NCBI GenBank assembly: GCA_030789695.1
Contig: CM061139.1
Coordinates: 5,967,878-6,031,877, forward strand
Reading direction: 5' to 3'
Origin: Scilla litardierei
Lineage: Eukaryota; Streptophyta; Magnoliopsida; Asparagales; Asparagaceae
Length of the DNA: 64,000 nt
The notes below the pieces were generated by a model that was not told the origin of the DNA, made no database searches, and worked only from the letters and a program-made list of their open reading frames with translations. The position numbers and the translations under genes are program-made. Positions 22,357-34,478 of the stretch are shown piece after piece (position 1 is the first letter of the stretch; every line of letters starts with the position of its first letter).

Positions 22357-23271
22357 TTGAGATGCTTCTTCATAGCATTCAAGGCTGCCATTATTGAGTT
22401 GTTAGAGATCAAAGAGAGAGCATTTAATTCTCATTCCAAGCTCACTCATTTTTTACAAGAATTTCTCCATCACTCTTATTCCTCAAGAGAGATTCTCATT
22501 GATTGTGAGCCATTCAAGCCAAGAGCTTGATTCAAGGTCACCAACTCCATCCTAGCCTTCGATCGCTATTCATCTTCTTGGAGCTAGGGTTTGATGACAT
22601 TCTCTTCCTCAAAATCCTCCTTGCCCTAAAATCGTAAGGTTACTCAAGGCATAGGATTTTGTCGGTAAGCATTTTATTGTTTCATATTTACTTTGTTATT
22701 AAGTTTATCTCTCGGTTGTGAGAGTTATGTATGATCCCGGTTTATGGGAGTCACATTTTCTTTTGTGTATGATTTGATCTTGTAGAGGTTTTCTACAAGA
22801 ATTTCATAGTGCAAATTTGAGTTAGAGGTTTCTAACTCAAGTAACCGGAGGGGATCCGGGTGTTTGGGACGTAGGATCACCGGGAACAAGTCGGGGAGAC
22901 TTGGGTGGATCCGAACCCGTAATATCGCTTAGTTTGCATTGTCTTTTATTATTGTCACATTCTCATTCCGCATTGTTGGTTGAGTTTGCACGATAATTAG
23001 GAATTATCTTCTTGATTATTTTAAAGTACTATTCACCCCCCTCTAGTACTTGTGCAGTAGCTATCAGGGCATTACAGGGATGGCCCAAGGTTTGCTATGA
23101 GTATGGATGGAGGGGATCGGTCAAAAGTTTCTCGCGATTTTTGTTCCCATTCGCGCTTCCCAGGTCCCGGTCATTGCTCGTCGAAGCTGCCGCCGGTGCC
23201 CTTGTTGGAGACCAGCTTCCGGTTGTCTCCTTTGTTCGACGGTTCGGCCAGGTAATTTCCCTTTTTTTACC

Positions 23272-25500
23272 AATGGCTTCTCGTTTCGAGTGCGGCAGTA
23301 GTAGTGGGATGGGGAAAGAGGCATCAATGGAAGAGGATAGCAGACTACGGAGAAGCCGAACGGATGCATCGAGGTCGATCGCGGCCATCCCGTGTAAGCT
23401 GGACCGGGTTAACATTCGGGAGATCCTTGTAAGGTTCATTCGTCCGCCCTGTGAAGTGCGACTGCCCGGGCCCGCCGAGAGGGTGTGTTAGTCCCGTGAT
23501 GACAAAGTTGGAGTTTATGTCTGGACCCTCGAGTTAGGGCTCCGCTTCCCGATCCATCCTTTCCTTCTCCATCTTCTGAACTTCCTGGAGCTACCGATCT
23601 ACGCGCTGGTGCCCAGCTCCTTTAGTTTGTTGGTCGGATTCATAGTCTTATGTGTAGCCAGTTCCCTGAGTCCGTCCTTAGCGTTGTTTCAGTATTTCTT
23701 TGGGGTGAGGAAGTGTGGGACGTATTACTGCGTCCATGCGAGGCGGGGACGAGAACTCGTTATCGGGGTGTCGGATACCGCTAATGGTTGGGCGGAGAGC
23801 TTTGTTTTTGTCACGATGCCGATTGACACGGTTTTGATGAACTGGGGGGTTTTGAACCCTCTTGTGAGCGAGGAGGTGGCCATGACGGACGAGCTTCTGG
23901 CATACGTCCAGATTTTGACAAAGTTACCTGAGGCGGATCGCCGACTAACAGACTTGACGCAGGATGATCGGCTTGCCCATGAACTTTGGCCCACATGTAT
24001 TCTCCTTCTGGCGGGCCTTTAAGTAGACTTACCCTGATCTCTCTTTCCTCTGCAGGTGAGGACCCGATGCTTTCGCGGGAGGAAGTGCTGAGGGCGGCTG
24101 GGGTAAGGGTAATGAGGACGACCGTCCCTGTGGATAAGGGCAAGGGAGTGATGCGCGAGGAAGCGCCAGCAGAGGTGGCCACCCAAAAGCGGAGCGCCGA
24201 GGTTCCCGTTGTGGAGGAGGCGAACAAGAGGCAGTGGGGGCCCGAACCTGGTGCTCCTTCCCTCTGGATTGGCGGGGTCGCACCGGTTGGTTTGGCCGAT
24301 CCAGACATGGCCAGCAGGGGCCCTCCTCAGGCTCCGACCTCGAACAAGCCCCGCAGGCCTCCTCTCGTCAAGAAGTGGCCCTACGGAATTCCCGCGTGGG
24401 AGATGGGGAGAGAGGCACACCCTAATTGTGAAAGCGCTCGCCCACTTCAAGTTGACAAAGGCCGAGGCTAAGGCCATGCCTGGCAAGGATCTTCATCGTC
24501 TGCCTCATCGGGTAATCCGGGAAGAGTCGCTGTTCGAGGATGCCGGAGTTGCAGCCCGGCTGTCGGAGTATTTCGTGCTGCCTCGGGATCGCGAGGCCCT
24601 TACCAACGTGGGCACGGAGCGGTTGTGCGGTACCGCAGTATGTCACATCATGCAGGTAGGTCGAGCTGCAACAGACTTTCTGGCTTTCGTTCTGAATTAC
24701 GCTCTGACTGGGTCAGGTCTTTTTGGTAGGCGATGGCGGCAGCGATGGCCTTGGAGCACCACACTCCCGTTGCTGCGGTTCGGGCTTCCCGGGATGAGGC
24801 GAAGGAGGAACTTCGAGAGGTGCGGAGCCAATTACGAGGGAGGGAGGCGGATTTAGACAAGGTCATTAGGCTCTGTGCATATGATGTGGCACGGGTCGAG
24901 TTTCTAGAGGCACAGGGGGCTAGGCTCACCTGCCAGCTGGAGGAAGAAGAGGGCAAGGGGGCCTTGCTCGCCTGCCAACTTGGGGAAGAAAAGGTGTGGA
25001 GGGATCTGCTCGCCCGCCGTCTGGAGGAAGAGAGGGAGCGAGCGACTTGGCTCACCCGCCAGCTTGAGGAAGAGAAGGGGAGGGGGGCCTGACTCGCTTG
25101 CCGTCTTCAGGAGGAAGAAGGGACGCGGAATGATATCTTGAGGCGGAACGCCGTGGCAGTGGCCAGCAAGAAAAACGTGATCGATGTTCAGTAGGAGAAA
25201 ATAGATGAGCTGAAGCGGGCGATTGAGTCGAAGATGAAGGAGAAGGCCACCCTGAAGAAGCAGCTGGAGGCAGGGCGGCCGGTCAGGACGCGATCAATGT
25301 CGCAGTCCGCCATTATAAGGATGAGCAGCTGATCCCTATAATGACGGAGGCGAGGGAGGCAGGAATTCTCCAAGGAATGGAGAAGATGGGAGCCCGACTG
25401 GCGAGTCTACGTCTCGAGCTGAAGGCTAATTTTCCTAAACTGGACGTGCCCTTGGCAGGAGAGATGGAGGAGGGAGTGACGCAGCCGGGGTGCTCGTAAT
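23272..25500 (+). pseudogene. Antisense extra gene 1 of E (transposase_28-like plus coiled coil)
   Basis: Starts near 23272 (MASRFECGSS). The first part has VRFIRPPCEVRLP and, past a TAG at 23489-23491, a block ending LVGFIVLC near 23655, like the putative gypsy-type transposon domain (transposase_28). A KxxW-type linker (WPYG at 24379), FEDAGVAARLSEY and LPRDREAL blocks follow. The last part (24733-25500) is a charged heptad-like coiled coil with four repeats of a CQLEEEKGR type. Several stops and frameshifts break it, and some may be introns, for example a GTAGGT at 24655 paired with an AG near 24730. Gene 2 at 26308-28712 is its paralogue. Role unknown. Confidence 0.6.
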
Positions 25501-26307
25501 CGTAGGGGAGTGAGGGAGATTTTGTATGGCCGGCCATTGGCCGAGCCTGATCCCGCATTGTATTACAGACAATCTAAAAAGTTAAATGAAATATATATAT
25601 ATATTTCTTATTCAGTAGCTGGTCTTCTTGTTTTGCGTGAGACCGTGTCATGAATGCCCCCAACGTTCCCTCTAGGACGAGCGAGGGTGTGAGGAGTAGG
25701 GGAACGTTGTCACAAATTAGATGCAGATGCTCCTGGAGGCACCCTGTGGGTCAGCTTTATTTGGCGAGCTTGCACCCGTTGGTCGAACTGGTCGTGTTGA
25801 AGCCTTTCCCAGGGTTCTCGGTAGGAGCGTCTTGCGTAGAGATGCTTTACTTAGCCTGCCTCGTTGGCACGGGCGCATGGGGGGCTAAGTCTAATGGGTC
25901 GAATGAAGGGAAAAGGCGGGGTTTTATTTTGAAATTCCCGCCCCGAATCGCTGCCAAATCACGGACGTCACATCGGATTAAAGGCGGACGGGAATCGAAG
26001 CGTCCCGACCGTTCCCCGAGGGACACATGGGGGGTTGTGACAGAGGGCGTCAGATGAAGCATCAGGTGGGCTGGATCGGCGATGCGTGGCAAGCTTCGTA
26101 CGGCTGAGATCGGTAGGCGGTTACTATAAGAGGAGGCGAGGGGCATTGTGGAAGAGTTTCTGGCTTTCAACATTTTTCGGAGCTATTTTCTTGAGTTCAA
26201 TCGATCGTCTCCGTGTAAGCCGGGTTCGTTGCCGGAGTTTGTGCTACCATCACCGCCACCCTTACCGCCGTAGCGGGTAGTCGACAAGTATATTCCTTTT
26301 CTTCCCT
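25501..26307. other. Spacer between the two antisense genes of E
   Basis: Gene 1 3' UTR with an AT run near 25590, then GC-rich sequence. ACTATAAGAG at 26124-26133 could be a TATA box for gene 2, about 180 bp before its frame opens. Nothing else recognised. Confidence 0.4.
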
Positions 26308-28712
26308 TTGAGATGGTTTCGTCGTAGTCCACCTCGTCGCCCTCGACATCGTTGTCGGGGTCGTCGGGCAGCTCTACGGCAAAGTCTGTGGAGGTTATGG
26401 GGGGTACCGCCGGGGGGTCAGGGCCGTAGCGGGTCTGGGTCCACAGTAGGAAGTGGGGGCCCGGTGAAGGGGAAGGGGCCCCTCGGGATGAAAGCGGGGT
26501 CATTCAGCTGGGCACACGTGACCGTTGCTGGGGCCGATGGGGTGCCTACCGAGTTACTGAGTCAGAGGTCGGAGGCGCGAACCGACATCGTGCCCAAGGT
26601 GCGCGTGAAGTACATCAGGCCGCCTTATGAGGTTCGTCTGCCAACAGCCTCGGAGTGTGTCTGCTTTGCAAAGGATGGTGATGTCAGTATCTACGTGGCA
26701 TACTTTAAGCAGGGCTTGCGGTTCCCGCTCCATCTGTTGTACCAAGAGGTTTTGGAGATCCTCGGGCTGTCGTTCTGCCAGCTGATGCCAAATTTCGTTA
26801 GTGCGATAGTCGGGTTTCTCGTCCTCTGCGTGGGGACCCAAGTCAGTCCGACTCTTCCTTTGTTCAATCATTTTTTTATGGTTAAGAAATTCAGGTTGTA
26901 CTTTTATTTGTCGACGAGGACGAGTCACCCACTCATCCTGGGCCTGCCCGGAAAAATCAAAGGATGTCGTACGTCGTACGTGTTTGTCTCAATGCCCGCC
27001 GATCTGATGCTTAGGTCAGGTTGGGGAGTGCTCAGTCCCGAGGCACGGAGAAAGTCAGCCTGAGCGCGGTCGAGGCAGAGCAGGCAGGGCGGCTGGAGGC
27101 GGTACCCCCAGAGGGTAGGCAGTACGCCCGCCTCGCCCGACCAGAGATGATAGCTCGGCTCATCTGGCCTGAAGGTAACCTTTGAGGAGTAGCTTTTATT
27201 TCGAATTTGCTCACCCTGAACTCCTCCTTTTTTTGATTCGACGATGAGCCTTTCATTCGAGGACCTTGATCGGATCGCCAAAGAGATGATGGCCAGAGAG
27301 CAAGGGGCAGCCGGCCAAGTCGCTCCGCCGCCTGCCAGGAGTGGGAAGAAGAGATCGAGGCCGAGCGAGGGGGAGCGGACCAAGAAGGTTGAGGGGACCA
27401 GCGGGTAGACGAAGAAGAAGAAGAAGATAGTGGATCGGACGACCGCCATAGATGTAAGCATCGGGGGGTCCGTCGAAGGTCGCCGACATGTCGAGGTCCC
27501 CCCAACTATCGACCTCGAGGCCGAGGAGGAGCAGGGCGGCCTTCTGGGTGGCCAGGCATCTTTAGGTGAAGGGGAGCATGAGGGGCAGACCGCGTCATCG
27601 GTGGCTCCTGATCCGGTGTCGGTCCCTCAAGGGGGCCCCGTAGGGTCGTGCTCAGGCATGGGGTCGGCTTCTGAGGAAACGTGGCCTTACGGCTGTCCCC
27701 GGTATGGTCTGGAGGGGCCCACGCCTCCCGGTTGCGAGGAGAAGCTGGCGACATTCAAGTTGAAGAAGGTCGACGTCGAGCGCCTTCCGGAGAGCGACCT
27801 CTTAAGGCCGATCTACCCGGTTGGGAAGGGCAAGTCGGTCTTCGAGGATGCTGGCATGGTGGCGAGGATCGTCGAGAACTGCAAGTTGCCCAGGGATAGA
27901 GAGTCCCTGGCGCACGTCGGCCCGGTGCGGGTAGGAGCCACTGTGGCATGGTACCTCGTGCACGTATATTAGCGGGCTATGCTGGGGGTGTCCCGGGTTT
28001 ATCATCGTGGGGTTTGATTTTTCCCTGGTCATGTCTACAGGCCACTACGGCGATGGTTACCCTGCAGCGTCGTGCCTCTACCCTCGTCGAGGCTGAGCTT
28101 GCGATAGCGAGGGTGAAGGTGGAGCTCGACAAGGAGAAGTCTAGGCGAGTCGAGCTGAAGAAGTCGTTTGTGGCGCAGCGGGCATCGTTCGAAGAGTACT
28201 GGCTACAAGTAGCAGAGCTTCAGGAACAAATCGTGGCTGGACGTTCCCGTCAGACCGAGCTGGAAGAGGAGGTCGCTGTCGGGCTTTCCCGCTACACCGA
28301 ACTGGAGGAAGAAGCCAAACAGGGCAGGGCCAAGATGGGCGACCTGGAGTCGCAGGTGAAGGCCAATGAGGAGGCTTTGGCGAAGAATACGGAGGAGTTT
28401 TGGGTGTATCAAGCACAGACTGTCGCACCTCATCTTGCCCAAGTCAAGATAAGGGCACAAGAGATGGGTCGGAAGGAGGGATTGGGGACTGGCTAGGAAG
28501 AAGGGTGGAAGGCGTGTCTCCAGAGGGTTAAGGAGAGGGCCCTTGCTCTTTAGCCTCCGTTAGAGGTTGATTTCGAGGCGTTGGCGGCCTCAGAGGAGGA
28601 AGATGAGGAAGAAGAAAACCTCGAGGTGAACGCAGAGGGGCCGGGGGCCGGAGACCAAGAGTCGAGCAGCACTCCGCGGGATGGACCTGACGGAGGTGAA
28701 CGGGCGGACTAG
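26308..28712 (+). pseudogene. Antisense extra gene 2 of E (transposase_28-like plus coiled coil)
   Basis: The first exon-like part (26308-27063) is open and holds VKYIRPPYEVRLP, DVSIYVAYFKQGLRFPLH and a VSAIVGFLVLC block, the clearest transposase_28-like match in the window. A second open part (27430-27972) has FEDAGMVARIVEN and LPRDRESL. A third (27948-28496) is a coiled coil with repeated RQTELEEEV units, followed by an acidic stretch (EEEDEEEE-like, about 28590). A GTATAT at 27965 and TCTACAG near 28040 would join parts two and three as an intron. In-frame stops at 27408 and 28494 argue for partial decay. It is less damaged than gene 1. Confidence 0.62.
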
Positions 28713-30539
28713 TAGGAGTTCTTGTTAGGGAATTTGACCTTGTTGTATCGCCTTTTGTAATAGATAGGGGGTCTAGAGGGAGACCCATTTTGTAGGTTCG
28801 CCTCGCTATACTTGTAAAACATCTTGCCTTTTAATATAACGCGGATTTTTGTCATGCCATGTGTAAACCTTTATTGTCTTTATATAATTCAAGTATAATT
28901 CAGAGGTATCGCTACACATCGAATCGCATGGTTAGGGGAGGGCAAGTGCACAGCTCGTCCCGTGCCTTTATCCCGTTTGGCTGGAGGAGATTTGCGAGCT
29001 TGCCTCGGAGGCCGGCGAGAATCACTCCTAAGTTAGGACACGCTTAGATGGCACCTAGGTGTTGAACAACCGTTATGTGAGCCCCTTTTTATTGACCTTT
29101 ACAGGAATTTAACCTTAGCTTTTACATGAGGTCTTGATAAAGTCTTCAGTAGTTAGGTAAGTGCGACTCGATCCGTTGGCGAGCTGGGCAGTCGTTCCAT
29201 CCTACTGTAAACTGCATCAGGATGAGCGAACTCCTATATGCAGGACGGCCCCACTTCTCTTCCATTGCTCGTCGCGTCCCTCTGCGCTTCCCCTATGCTG
29301 AATGGTTGCAAGGTCTCCTCAGCTGCTTGGATTCACCAGGGAAGCTGTCTTGCTATTGTCCTCCATCAAATCACTCTTACAGAGTTTTCTCGAAAGGAGG
29401 TCGGAGGGAACCCCTGGGGGAGGAGGAGCATGAGGTGGCGGTGGCGTGCTGTCTCGTCTTTTGCCTCCTCGCCCATGATGGGTTGTAAGGTCTCTTTAGG
29501 GAATCCTTACATCAAAGGGAACCCCCGGAAGAGGTGGAGGACGAGGTAGCAGTGGTGGCGTCATCTTCCCGGGAGGGTCTTCGACGGACCGACCTCGATG
29601 GGAAGATAGAGAAATGGGAGGTGGGTCGTTAGGAGGCGCGTCGGTGGAGGCTGGTAAGCCCGGCAGGGCTTTTCCCTTTCTCGCCGGCGAGGATCGGGGT
29701 GGGGCGGATGCTGGTCAGGGGGGAGCGAACCACCGCAAGTCCTCCGATTCGCCTGTTTCATCTGGTTCAGGGCAGACATAGGAGTGGAAGGCGGGGCTCC
29801 CCTTGTGTAAGAGGAATAGCCATCGTCGATCCGTATGTAAGAGGAATAGCCTATCGCCGTGGCGGGCCATTGGGAGGCGGGCCCACGGAAGTGGGTATGC
29901 CCAGGCGGAGGCTGGTGTGCCTAATGGGGTGATTTGGCAGGGCTGCCCCGGCCTTCGGGTTCTTGGCCCGGAGCACCAGCGTGCCTCAGGCTCCAGAAGA
30001 TGGGCCTGGTCTGCCATTGGAGCTCCAGTTCCCTTGGTGCAAGTTGTCCGAGGGAAGTTGAGGGGTGGTAGGCGGGACATCCCATGTGTAAGGGGAATAG
30101 CCCCTCGGCGACCGTTGTGTGGAAGCAATCGTCCATCGGGGTGGTGGGGTCCTTTGTTCCTTCTCATCCTTTATGGAGGGGGTTGAGACTGACTTACCCT
30201 TATACTCTCTTTATCCTCTTCTCCTTCAAAGGATTGAGGGGAGTATTTATAGTGGGACTTTGCTTACAGTTCCCCAGAAGTTAATGCGATGATTTGGCAT
30301 CATTAATAGGCTCCTCAGAATCCTGTCCTTCGAAACCGCTTTTGCCAGGTGGCGTTGGACGTGATTGGTCAGCCCTTGTCTCTCGGGGTGTGTGTCATCA
30401 TTAATGGCACGTTTCCCGAGCGTCCTTTCATTTTGACGAGCCGCATCAGGTGCCCACTTTATCGGGACCCTGCACTGACCGGCGGTCCTTGGCCTGTGTG
30501 AGGCCTGCCTCGGCCCGCGTGTCCTCAAATCTCGTCAGG
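28713..30539. other. GC-rich region of E between extra gene 2 and the tandem arrays
   Basis: No recognised gene. Three copies of a TGTAAGRGGAATAGCC unit occur at about 29805, 29835 and 30087. A minus-strand ACTATAAATACTC at about 30243-30255 looks like a TATA box, so an unrecognised LTR or internal promoter may be here. Confidence 0.35.
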
Positions 30540-31070
30540 CATGCCCCGGGTTTTAGCGAGGAGGGGAGCACGTAGCTCAGCCCGTGCCCTTCTATTATTC
30601 GGGTGGCGAGGGTTGGCCCTGCCCCAGAGTCTGGGGGGGAAGCGAACGCATAGCTCGGCCCGTGCCCTTCTCTGGTTTGGGTGGCAAGGGTTGGCCCTGC
30701 CCCAAGATCTGGAGGGGGAAGCGAGCGCGTAGCTCGGCCCGTGCCCATCTCTGGTTTGGGTGGCGAGGGTTGGCCCTACCCCCGGGTCTCGATGGGGAAG
30801 TGAGCGTGTACCTCGGCCCGTGCCCTTCTCTGGTTTGGGTGGTGATGGTTGGCCATGCCCCCGAGTCTCGAGGGGGGAGCGAGCGCGTAGCTCGGCCCGT
30901 GCCCTTCTCTGGTTTGGTTGGCGAGGGTTGGCCATGTCCCCGAGTCTCAAGGGGGAAGCGAGTGCGTAGCTCGGCCCGTGCCTTTCTCTGGTTTGGGTGG
31001 CGAGGGTTGCCCCTGCCCCAGAGTCTCGAGGGGGGAGCGAGTGCGTAGCTCGGCCCGTGCCATCCACGCG
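30540..31070. repeat. 79-bp tandem array in E
   Basis: About six and a half units. The marker TAGCTCGGCCCGTGCC recurs at 30573, 30651, 30730, 30809 (one base changed), 30888, 30967 and 31047, so spacing is 78-80 bp. The long ORFs on both strands here are by-products of the period. Confidence 0.92.
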
Positions 31071-32420
31071 GCCTCTATAGTCGGACGGGTATCAGGTCAT
31101 CACCTACCCTGCAAATGGCGCTCCAGTTTGGGTGGTGAAGCTCCGTAAGCTTGCCCCGGAGGTCTTCACTGGAGCGGGGAGCGAGCACGTAGCTCGGCCC
31201 ATACCCTTCTCTGGTTTGGATGGCGAAGCTCCGTAAGCTTGCCCCGGAGTCTTTGAGGGGGCGGGTATTGGGTCGTCGCCTCCCCGCAGCCTCTATAGTC
31301 GAACGGGTATTGGGACGTCGCCTACCCTGCAAATGGCGCTCCGGTTTGGGTGGCGAAGCTCCATAAGCTTGCCCCGAAGGTCTTCACTAGAGGGGGGAGC
31401 AAGGGCGTAGCTCGGCCCATGCCCTTCTCCGGTTTGGATGGCGAAGCTCCGTAAGCTTGACCTGGAGTCTTTGAGAGGGCGGGTATTGGGTCGTCGCCTC
31501 CCCGCAGCCTCTATAGTCGGACGGATATTGGGCCATCGCCTACCCCGCAAATGGTGCTCCGGTTTGGGTGGCGAAGCTCCGTAAGCTTGCCCTGGAGGTC
31601 TCCACTGGAAGGGGAGCGAGCCGTAGCTCGGCCCGTGCCCTTCTCCGGTTTGGATGGCGAAGCTCCGTAAGCTTGCCCTGGAGTCTTTAAGAGGGCGGGT
31701 ATTGAGCCGTCGCCTCCCCGCAGCCTCTATAGTCGGACGGGTATTGGACCATCGCCTACCCCGCAAATGGCGTTGGTGGCGAAGCTCCGTAAGCTTTCCC
31801 CAGAGGTCTTCACTGGAGGGGGGAGCGAGCGCGTAACTCGGCCCGTGACCTTCTCCGGTTTGGATGGCGAAGCTCCATAAGCTTACCCTGGAGTCTTTGA
31901 GAGGGCGGGTATTGGGCCGTCGCCTCCCTGCAGCCTCTATATTCGGACGGGTATTGGGCCGTCGCCTACCCCGTAAATGGCGCTTCAGTTTGGGTGGTGA
32001 AGCTCCATAAGCTTGCCCCGGAGGTCTTCACTGGAGGGGAGAGCGAGCGCGTAGCTCCGCCTGTGCCCTTCTCCAGTTTGGATGGCGAAGCTCCGTAAGC
32101 TTGACCCAGAGTCTTTGAGAGGGCGGGTATTGGGTCGTCGCCTCCCCGTAGCCTCTATAGTCGGACTGGTATTGGGCCGTCGCCTACCCCGCAAATGGCG
32201 CTCCGGTTTGGGTGGCGAAGCTCCGTAAGCTTGCCCCGGAGGTCTTCACTGGAGGGGGAGCGAGCGCATAGCTCGGCCCGTGCCCTTCTTCGGTTTGGAT
32301 GGTGAAGCTCTGTAAGCTTGCCCCGGAGGTCTTCACTGGAGGGGGGAGCAAGCGCATAGCTCGGCCCGTGCCCTTCTCTGATTTGGATGGCGAAGCTCCG
32401 TAAGCTTGCCCCGGAGTCTT
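31071..32420. repeat. Higher-order tandem array in E (about 216 bp)
   Basis: GAAGCTCCGTAAGCTTGCC recurs with alternating spacing of about 86 and 130 bp, giving a compound unit of about 216 bp repeated about six times. Each unit includes the GTAGCTCGGCCCGTGCCCTT core of the 79-bp array, joined to a GCGGGTATTGGGYCGTCGCC segment. Confidence 0.88.
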
Positions 32421-32503
32421 TGGTCTTAAACTAAAACTTTCAAGTGGGGACGGCGAGATTTGAAAATGCGAAGGAAAGAAAGTATTTCATTAAATACTTA
32501 CAA

Positions 32504-32730
32504 TTACTGGTAACATTCTGGTAGGTGCTTCGCGTCTCATGGATGAACCAGCTCGCTTCCGTCAAGGGTTGCCATGGTGTATGCGGCTGGTCCGACGACG
32601 TCGCAGGGTCCCTCCCCTTTTGCTGCCAGCTCCCCTCGGTGAGCCGTTTTGACGGGCTTGAAGGTGGTGCCTCTGAGGACCAAGTCGCTGACTTCGAAGC
32701 TCCATTTTCTCACCCAAGAGCCGCAGTGCC
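32504..32730 (-). pseudogene. Integrase C-terminal tail fused behind the E protease
   Basis: The minus-strand frame gives a FEVSDLVLRG block, then GPCDVVGPAAYTMATLDG and a DAKHLPECYQ end with TAA at 32504-32506. This is the well-known tail of Tat-type integrase. One in-frame TGA replaces a Trp codon before DAKHL. It directly follows protease-side sequence, so RT, RNase H and the integrase core are missing between them. Confidence 0.75.
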
Positions 32731-32781
32731 GATGGAAACAGTCTTGTCTTCCACCGCGGCCACGGGTACCTCCTCGACTTC

Positions 32782-33434
32782 TTAAGCCAGAGTTGGTCGT
32801 TGGTCGCAAAAGTCTTCCCTCTCGTAAATAAGGTCGACTGACAAGGTCTGCTCCGGACCCTTGTGTTTAGTCGACCCCACGTAGCAGCTCCTGGATAGCT
32901 TCTGACTCCCCTGTACCAAACCCGCCCCTCGCGGGATTTGGAATTTCACCATTTGGTGGAGCAGGCTGGGGAGTGCCTCGATGGCCGTCATGTATGGTCG
33001 CCCTATGATCCCGTTGTACACCGACGCAATGTCGACGACAACGAACTGCATCATATGAGTGACGACCCTGGGTTCCTCTCCGAGTGACACCGGCAAGGTG
33101 ATCACCCCCACAATGGGAACTGAGTGGCCAGGGAAGATGACGATGGGGCCCGTACAAGGCCTCAAGTCTGCCTGCTTCAGTCCCATCTTCTCAACCGTTG
33201 ACATAAACAAGATGTCGCAGAAGCTCCCTGTGTCAATCAGGAGGCGGCCGATGATGGCCGTCCCAATCTGAGCCTCGATGACGATGGCGTCGTTGTGTGG
33301 CAGCTTGACTCCTTCCAGATCCTCATCGATGAAAGTAATGGGGGGTCGAGCCACCCTCCTATGCTTCGCCTCACCGCTGAGGCCCGCCACCATCACCTGT
33401 CGGGCGTATGCCTTTTTGCCTGACGACGACGCTT
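32782..33434 (-). pseudogene. Protease of Tat-like element E
   Basis: Holds the active site LLIDTGSFCDILF, then a PVSLGEEP block and NGIIGRPYMTAIEALPS, the standard Tat protease layout. It is joined to gag by a frameshift in a five-C run at 33434-33438. Downstream it ends in a TAA at 32782-32784 near the deletion junction. Catalytic D-T-G is intact. Confidence 0.85.
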
Positions 33435-34441
33435 CCCCCTGAGGACGGTCCTCTGCATATCATGTCTATGCATATGTCCGCCCAGGGAGGGCGGGGCTCC
33501 TCCCACCCGTTGTCCGGTGGTGGGTCTGGCCTCCGTGCTCCTCGCAGGGCCTTCTCCTCCAGGGTCAGCCTTCTGCCGTCCACGAAGCCCCCCAGGTGTC
33601 CCGCCTGGATCAATCGCTCAATCTCCCTCTTGAGGGTGTAGCAATCATCGGTATCGTGACCGTGGTCCCGGTGATATCGATAATACTTCTGGAGATCTCG
33701 CTTCGCCGGGTCGGACTTCATTTTCCTAGGTGGGTCCGGCAGCAATCCGGCCCTTGCTGCCACAGCCAACACCTCTATCATTGTGGCATTAAGCTGTGTG
33801 TACTGGGCCCGCAGAGGTCCTTCCAACCTCGGGATCGCTCGGGCGGGCTCTCGGGCGGGAACGAACTCTCGTGCCGGGCCTGGGCTGTCTTGCGGGCGAC
33901 GTCCTGTGGGGTCGCGCCTTGGTTGAATCGGCTGGTCGCGGCCCCGGGGCCCGTCTTCTTTCCACGGCCCGGAATAGGGCTGAGGCTCTCCCTGGGACGA
34001 TCTTACCGGGGCGACTGGTGTCTTAACATCGAGCGTCTCCTCGCTCAGCGCATACCTTTTTGCCTGAGCGATCAGCGCGTCATAGTCGGCCGGCAGATCT
34101 CGGAGTAGGGATTTGTGGAGGCTCCGATTCCGCAGCCCCGTCTTGAAGGCTAGCATGAGCACTTCATCGCCGCAGGCCACCACCATCCACCTTTCATCCT
34201 AGAAGCGACGCAGGTAGTTCCCAGTCGTCTCTCCATCCCCTTGGACTATCCTGCTGAGGTAGTCCAAAGGCTTCTTCTTGATGCGCCCGGCTCGGAACTC
34301 CTGGAAAAACATGTGGGACAACTCGCTGAAGCTCCCGATGGATCTTGCGGGCAAGCCGTAGTACCACTCCAGCGTCGTGTCCCGCAGGCTCTGTGAAAAA
34401 AGCCGGCACGGGAAGGCGTCATCCACATCATGTGCCTCCAT

Positions 34442-34478
<37 letters not shown>

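Larger units (their letters stand above)
21017..23076 (+). mobile_element. Element D: 3' end of a SIRE-like copia element
   Basis: The rest of D lies left of C, outside the window. Visible are about 340 bp of 3' UTR with two polypurine-like tracts (CCAAAGGGGGAGA near 21057 and CCAAAAAGGGGGAGAA before the LTR) and a complete 3' LTR. No ORF is credible here. Confidence 0.75.
21354..23076 (+). repeat. 3' LTR of element D
   Basis: Starts TGTTGAG after a polypurine tract (21339-21353) and ends ...CATTACA, with CTATTCACCCCCCTCTAGT shortly before the end, exactly as in the A LTR. It has a palindrome cluster and a TATA box. The right border is set by analogy with A; a border at 23066 (CTATCA) is also possible. 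Confidence 0.75.

Noticed and set aside
23725..24486. Minus-strand ORFs of 89-165 codons opposite extra gene 1
   Set aside because: Shadow frames of the plus-strand coding sequence, with no conserved motif.
30446..31332. ORFs of 100-180 codons on both strands
   Set aside because: They follow the 79-bp and 216-bp tandem repeats and are repetitive translations of non-coding DNA.
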